DNA from: an uncultured Sterolibacterium sp.
GTDB lineage: Bacteria; Pseudomonadota; Gammaproteobacteria; Burkholderiales; Rhodocyclaceae
Direction of reading: 5' to 3'
Assembly (NCBI GenBank): GCA_903930535.1
Contig: CAIYYX010000159.1
Coordinates: forward strand, 1-33,834
DNA: 33,834 nt
Shown: piece by piece, positions 29,980 to 33,834 of the stretch
Layout: every line of letters starts with the position of its first letter
Position numbering within the stretch: the stretch's first letter is position 1
Notes under the pieces: model-generated
The model's input: only the letters and a program-made list of their open reading frames with translations
Told to the model about the DNA's origin: nothing
Database searches by the model: none
Program-made: the position numbers and the translations under genes

Positions 29980-30611
29980 TTGCGCTCCCCCCCGCCGTTC
30001 TTGTGATGTGCGATGTCGTGCGGATGCAGGTTGTCATCGAGAGCATAGGGCATGAGATCCTCGTCCTTGATTTCCTCGATGCCTTCGACATGGCCATGGT
30101 CGTGGCGCGGCAGTTCGCCGGTCTTCCAGAAGGTGCGCGCCACCTGCAGGAAGCGAAAACACATCAGGTAGGAGCCAAGCGGAACGACCATATAGACCAT
30201 CCACATCGGCAGTTCCAGGTCGGCCGATACCTGGTCGGTCTGCGCCATGTGCCAGACAAAGCTGGCGCCCAGCGAGCCGACGATGACGGTAAATAGGGCG
30301 CCGGAGAAAAGCCCCAAGAGCACGAATCTGACGCGGTTCTTTTCCGCCAACTGGTTGATGAGCACATCGACGCCGACGTGGATGCCTGTGCGCACGCCAT
30401 AGGCGGCGCCGAACTTCGCCATCCAGACGAACATGTAGATGCACAGTTCCTGTGCCCAGCTCATGTTGATGGTCAGCAACCAGTCCTGAACTCCCGGGAT
30501 CGGCAGGCCTGAGGAATAGCGGTGCACCACGGCGGCGAAAATGATCAGTGTCGCCGCGGCGATGAGGAAGGCGATTAGCCATTCCTCCAGATGGTCGAGA
30601 AACTTGAGCAT
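29976..30611 (-). CDS. dctQ: TRAP transporter small permease DctQ with His-rich C-terminal extension
   Basis: 211 residues with four membrane helices, as expected for DctQ; 'ELCIYMFVWMAKFGAAYGVR' is the characteristic second-helix region. After the last helix and 'LQVARTFW' comes a hydrophilic tail of about 45 residues rich in His, Asp and Glu ('RHDHGHVEGIEEI' and 'NLHPHDIAHHKN'), longer than in typical DctQ proteins of about 160-180 residues. Shine-Dalgarno GGAG precedes the ATG. It starts 23 bases after dctP. Confidence 0.92.
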   Translation of the reverse strand: MLKFLDHLEEWLIAFLIAAATLIIFAAVVHRYSSGLPIPGVQDWLLTINMSWAQELCIYMFVWMAKFGAAYGVRTGIHVGVDVLINQLAEKNRVRFVLLGLFSGALFTVIVGSLGASFVWHMAQTDQVSADLELPMWMVYMVVPLGSYLMCFRFLQVARTFWKTGELPRHDHGHVEGIEEIKDEDLMPYALDDNLHPHDIAHHKNGGGERK

Positions 30612-30634
30612 GTCGGCTCCAATAAGTCCGGGGC

Positions 30635-31648
30635 TTATAACTTGCTGGGATCGAAGCCGGTTTCCTTGTAGATGGACTGGAGCAGGTCCTTGCCTATCTT
30701 GGCCTCACTCTCCTGATGCACCTTGATCAGCGCCTTTTTCCACGCCTGCTTTTCCTGCGGCGTCAGGGTGATGATCTGGGTCTTGCCGGACTTTCTGACC
30801 GACTCGAGGTCCTCGTCGTTCTTTTTCTGGGCGAGGTCATTGGCAAACTTCGTGGCGTCCTTCACGGCACCGTCAAGCGCAACGCGAATATCCGCAGGAA
30901 GGCCGTCCCAGAACTTCTTGTTCGCGATCAGGACATAGCCCAGATAGCCGTGATTTGAGAGGATCAGATACTTCTGCACCTCATGCATCTTCTGTGTGTA
31001 GAAGTTTGAAATCGGATTCTCCGTGCCATCGACGACGCCCGTCTGTAGTGCCTGATAGACTTCGCCAAAGGCCATGACTTGCGGGATCGAACCCAGGGCG
31101 CGCATTTGCGATTCAAGTACCTTGGAAGACTGGATACGCATCTTCAGACCCTTGAAGTCCTCGGGTTTCCTGAGCGGCTTGTTCGCGCTCATCACCTTGA
31201 AGCCGTTGTCCCAGAAGCCAAGACCGACAATCCCTTTGCTGTCGAGTTTCTTCAGAAGCATCTGGCCGATGGGGCCTTGGGTGACCCGGTGCAGTTCCTT
31301 GAAATCGTCGAATAGATAGGGCAGATCAAAGGACTCATACTCGCGCACGCCCATCGGACCGAACTTTGCCATCGAAGGTGCCAACATCTGCACCGCGCCC
31401 AGTTGCAAGGCCTCCAACTCCTCCTTGTCCTTGTAGAGTTGGCTGTTGGGATAGACCTCGACCTTGACCCGGCCTTTGGTGCGCTCTTCGGCGATCTTCT
31501 TGAAGTATTCGGCCGCCAGTCCCTTGGGCGTATCCAGGGCGACGACATGGCTGAACTTGATGATGATGGGTTGCTGGGCAATGGCCGTTGCCGCAAAGGT
31601 GGCCAAGGTGGCAGCGGCAAACATGAGCATCAGATTTCGCAGTTTCAT
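30635..31648 (-). CDS. dctP: TRAP transporter substrate-binding protein DctP
   Basis: 337-residue periplasmic protein with a Sec signal peptide (cleavage likely after AIA at residue 24). The DctP family features are 'IIIKFSHVVALDTPKGLAAEYF', 'GAVQMLAPSMAKFG', the substrate Arg in 'GLKMRIQSSKV', and 'YQALQTGVVDGTENPISNFYT'. C4-dicarboxylate or a related organic acid is the expected ligand class, but specificity cannot be fixed. A strong Shine-Dalgarno (AGAGGAAA) is present. A weak promoter candidate (TTGCTG, 17 bases, TATCCT on the minus strand) overlaps the tilS 3' end at about 31687-31716. Confidence 0.95.
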   Translation of the reverse strand: MKLRNLMLMFAAATLATFAATAIAQQPIIIKFSHVVALDTPKGLAAEYFKKIAEERTKGRVKVEVYPNSQLYKDKEELEALQLGAVQMLAPSMAKFGPMGVREYESFDLPYLFDDFKELHRVTQGPIGQMLLKKLDSKGIVGLGFWDNGFKVMSANKPLRKPEDFKGLKMRIQSSKVLESQMRALGSIPQVMAFGEVYQALQTGVVDGTENPISNFYTQKMHEVQKYLILSNHGYLGYVLIANKKFWDGLPADIRVALDGAVKDATKFANDLAQKKNDEDLESVRKSGKTQIITLTPQEKQAWKKALIKVHQESEAKIGKDLLQSIYKETGFDPSKL

Positions 31649-31695
31649 GATTTCCTCTTTCCCTAGTGAGAACTGGTTCGACCGCTAGGATAGCC

Positions 31696-32697
31696 TCAGC
31701 TTGAATTGTCAGCAAGTATGTTTCGTTCGAGCCAGACACCGCTGCACCGCCGCAATAGCCTATGCTCGCCGAAGACCACTGAAGGGTGGCGGTCGGGCTT
31801 GGCCTCCCGCAGCTGCCGCAAGGCCTCCGTTAGGCGTTCTTGGCTCGGGATGCGCACGCCGTGGCGTCCGAGAAGGAATTGCAGCAGATTGCGCCCGCGC
31901 GGCTCGGACAAGCCGGCGAGGCAGGAAAGCGGTAGAGGAAACTGCGCCGGCAAATTGCCCAGATCGAGCAAGGCAAGTTCATCGAGCAATACCCTTGACT
32001 CGGCGAAATGCTCGGCTGCCGCGGCAAGCCGCTCTTCCGCTGCGGGAAAGCGCGTTGTCAGCAGAGACAATACCTCGTGACGCAGAAAGTTGCGCGAGAA
32101 GCCCGTGTCGGCATTGCTCTCGTCATCGACCCAAGTCAGTCCTTGCCGCTTTAATGTGGTCTCGATTTCCTGGCGCGACACTTTCAAAAGCGGGCGAATC
32201 AAACTGAGCCCTTCTCTCAAGGGGCGCACCTCCTGCATCGCTGCAGCCCCGCGCAATCCAGCGCCCCGCGTCAGGTTGAACAGCACGGTTTCGGCCTGGT
32301 CGCCGCGGTGGTGGGCGAGTGCCAGCCAATCGGCTTTCAAGAGCGCCAGCGCCTGGTAACGGCAGGCGCGCGCCGCCGCTTCCAGCCCCTCAGGAGCGCC
32401 GCGCGGCACATCGACGTGTTCCACTACCAGCGGGATGCCTGCCTCATCACAGTATTGCCGGCAAAAAGCTTCCCATTTGTCTGCATTGGGACTCAGGCCG
32501 TGGTTGATATGGCAGGCGGAGAGTGCAAAGCCGAACTCACCCCGCAGAGACTTTAGCGCATGGATCAGCGCTACCGAATCGCGGCCCCCTGAGAAGGCAG
32601 CGATCAGGGCCTGGTGCGGCTGCAGGTGGCGTCGCAATGAAGCCGCCACCGCTGCGAGCAGAGGCTCAGCTGACGCGCTGTTCCTTGAACTTGCCAT
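31696..32697 (-). CDS. tilS: tRNA(Ile)-lysidine synthase TilS, short form
   Basis: 333-residue enzyme that modifies C34 of tRNA-Ile(CAU) to lysidine so it reads AUA. The PP-loop ATP-binding motif SGGRDS is at about residues 36-41, and '[22 protein letters not shown]' is the second conserved block. E. coli TilS has about 430 residues; here the C-terminal portion is shortened, as in the compact type described for Aquifex. The start overlaps accA by 32 bases and has no clear Shine-Dalgarno. The accA-tilS order is common in betaproteobacteria. Confidence 0.92.
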   Translation of the reverse strand: MASSRNSASAEPLLAAVAASLRRHLQPHQALIAAFSGGRDSVALIHALKSLRGEFGFALSACHINHGLSPNADKWEAFCRQYCDEAGIPLVVEHVDVPRGAPEGLEAAARACRYQALALLKADWLALAHHRGDQAETVLFNLTRGAGLRGAAAMQEVRPLREGLSLIRPLLKVSRQEIETTLKRQGLTWVDDESNADTGFSRNFLRHEVLSLLTTRFPAAEERLAAAAEHFAESRVLLDELALLDLGNLPAQFPLPLSCLAGLSEPRGRNLLQFLLGRHGVRIPSQERLTEALRQLREAKPDRHPSVVFGEHRLLRRCSGVWLERNILADNSS

Positions 32698-33634
32698 AAT
32701 TCATCAGCCGCTCGAAGCGACGCTCGACCAGTTCTGTTGCCGACAACCCCGCCAACTGCCGTAGTGCGTCCTGAAGGACTTTCTTTAACCCGCTGGACAT
32801 GGCGCGGTGGTCGCGATGGGCGCCGCCGAGGGGTTCATTGACGACGCGGTCGATGAGGCCCAGAGTCTTCAATCTCGAGGCAGTAATGCCCATGGTTTCA
32901 GCGGCCTCGCTGGCCTTCTCTGCACTCTTCCAGAGGATGGAGGCACAGCCTTCCGGCGAAATCACCGAGTAGGTCGCGTACTGCAACATCAGCACGGAAT
33001 CGCCAATGGCGATCGCCAGCGCGCCGCCAGAGCCGCCTTCGCCGATGACCGTGCAAATCAAGGGAACCTTGAGTTCGGCCATGGCCAGAAGGTTGCGGCC
33101 GATCGCTTCCGACTGGCCGCGCTCTTCGGCGTCTATTCCCGGGTAGGCGCCAGGGGTATCGACGAAGGTGAAAATCGGGATGCCAAACTTCTCGGCAAGC
33201 CGCATCAGCCGCAACGCCTTGCGATACCCCTCGGGTTTAGGCATGCCGAAATTGCGCAATATCTTTTCCTTGGTGTCGCGCCCCTTCTGATGACCAATCA
33301 CCATCACCGACTGACCATTGAAGCGGGCCAGACCACCGACAATGGCCTTGTCGTCGGCATAGCTGCGGTCGCCGTGCAACTCCTCGAAATCGGTCAGCAT
33401 GTTCGCCACATAATCCAGGGTGTAAGGACGCTGAGGATGACGCGCCACCTGGGCGATTTGCCATGGCGTCAATTTCCCGTAAATGTCCTTGGTAAGACTC
33501 TGGCTCTTCACTTCGAGTTTGCCGATCTCTTCTGAAATATCCACGGCCGAATCGTCCTGGGCATAGCGCAGGGATTCGATCTTGGTTTCCAGTTCGGCGA
33601 CCGGCTGTTCGAAATCGAGAAAAGAGGTTTTCAT
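32666..33634 (-). CDS. accA: Acetyl-CoA carboxylase carboxyltransferase subunit alpha
   Basis: 322-residue subunit that with AccD transfers the carboxyl group from biotin to acetyl-CoA in fatty acid synthesis. '[16 protein letters not shown]' is the standard N terminus. '[19 protein letters not shown]', '[20 protein letters not shown]' and '[15 protein letters not shown]' are carboxyltransferase signatures. An ATG two codons upstream (33640) is equally possible; neither has a good Shine-Dalgarno. It lies just past an rRNA operon terminator. Confidence 0.97.
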   Translation of the reverse strand: MKTSFLDFEQPVAELETKIESLRYAQDDSAVDISEEIGKLEVKSQSLTKDIYGKLTPWQIAQVARHPQRPYTLDYVANMLTDFEELHGDRSYADDKAIVGGLARFNGQSVMVIGHQKGRDTKEKILRNFGMPKPEGYRKALRLMRLAEKFGIPIFTFVDTPGAYPGIDAEERGQSEAIGRNLLAMAELKVPLICTVIGEGGSGGALAIAIGDSVLMLQYATYSVISPEGCASILWKSAEKASEAAETMGITASRLKTLGLIDRVVNEPLGGAHRDHRAMSSGLKKVLQDALRQLAGLSATELVERRFERLMNYGKFKEQRVS

Positions 33635-33664
33635 GGGCATGCCGCTGCTGCTGAAGAAGCAGCT

Positions 33665-33692
33665 ATTTTACAGGATAGGCGAAAAGCGTTAA
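33665..33692 (-). promoter_or_regulatory. Candidate accA promoter
   Basis: On the minus strand, TTAACG (33687-33692), a 16-base spacer and TAAAAT (33665-33670) match sigma-70 hexamers at 4 of 6 and 5 of 6 positions. It would give a 5' leader of about 25 bases to the ATG at 33634. It lies directly after the rRNA terminator. Confidence 0.45.
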
Positions 33693-33699
33693 GCAGAAA

Positions 33700-33729
33700 C
33701 AACAAAGCCCTCTTGCGAGGGCTTTGTTG
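33700..33729 (-). terminator. Terminator hairpin after 5S rRNA
   Basis: A 13-bp stem (CAACAAAGCCCTC with its complement) and a 4-base loop, followed on the minus strand by TTTCTGC. It begins about 10 bases after the 5S 3' end, as expected for the end of an rRNA operon. Confidence 0.8.
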
Positions 33730-33737
33730 ATATTGGG

Positions 33738-33834
33738 AGTCTGGCGCTGACCTACTTTCACAGGCGTAATGCCTACTATCATCGGCGCGGAGGTGTTTCA
33801 CGGTCCTGTTCGGGATGGGAAGGGGTGGTTCCAC
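33738..33834 (-). rRNA. rrf: 5S ribosomal RNA, 5' end beyond the window
   Basis: The minus strand reads GTGGAACCACCCCTTCCC, then ATCCCGAACAGGACCGTGAA, then CGCCGATGATAGTAGGC and TGTGAAAGTAGGTCAGCGCC. These are the conserved loops B, C and E and the 3' part of bacterial 5S rRNA. About 97 of roughly 115 bases are inside the window; the 5' strand of the terminal helix is missing. The rest of the rRNA operon would lie to the right. Confidence 0.95.

Overview
This window looks like chromosomal core DNA from a GC-rich betaproteobacterium, most likely near Rhodocyclales or Nitrosomonadales. The evidence is gene content and order: hfq-hflX-hflK-hflC-yjeT-hisZ-purA with a separate hisZ, ndk-rlmN-pilF-rodZ-ispG-hisS-yfgM-bamB-der upstream of it, and protein sequences that read as betaproteobacterial. 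The species assignment is inference. There is no prophage, integron, CRISPR array or transposase gene. The accessory content is a set of acyl-CoA dehydrogenases, an MFS carrier, an orphan molybdoenzyme, a TRAP transporter and small structured intergenic repeats.

Layout. 1-538 holds the 3' part of a Bax-inhibitor-1 family gene (+), convergent with rlmD (-). 2137-7217 (+) holds glutaryl-CoA dehydrogenase, a PimC/PimD-like acyl-CoA dehydrogenase pair, an MFS transporter and a small membrane protein with a potassium-channel-like fold. These converge on rnr-rlmB (-). tRNA-Leu(CAG) is divergent from rnr. A small unknown gene and a molybdopterin oxidoreductase (+) follow, and these converge on purA. 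From 28491 down to 13357 the minus strand carries an almost unbroken 16-gene string from ndk to purA, with most junctions overlapping by 1-4 bases. Beyond it lie a dctPQM TRAP operon, tilS, accA and the 3' part of a 5S rRNA gene, all on the minus strand.

Function. The three dehydrogenases fit degradation of C5-C7 dicarboxyl-CoA intermediates such as pimeloyl-CoA and glutaryl-CoA, as in anaerobic aromatic or alicyclic catabolism; the MFS and TRAP carriers could feed organic acids. The long minus-strand string joins translation and RNA functions (rlmN, hisS, der, hfq, hflX), envelope biogenesis (pilF, rodZ, yfgM, bamB), membrane protein quality control (hflK, hflC) and biosynthesis (ispG, hisZ, purA).

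The most unusual signal is non-coding. All three convergent gene junctions carry a copy of a hairpin element with CTAG ends. Two copies are exactly 56 bp and one is a shorter 45 bp form. Base changes in their stems are compensatory, and the terminal CTAG supplies the TAG stop codon of four flanking genes (rlmD, the small membrane protein gene, rlmB, purA). At two of the three junctions a second, GTAGG-type REP-like palindrome lies beside it.
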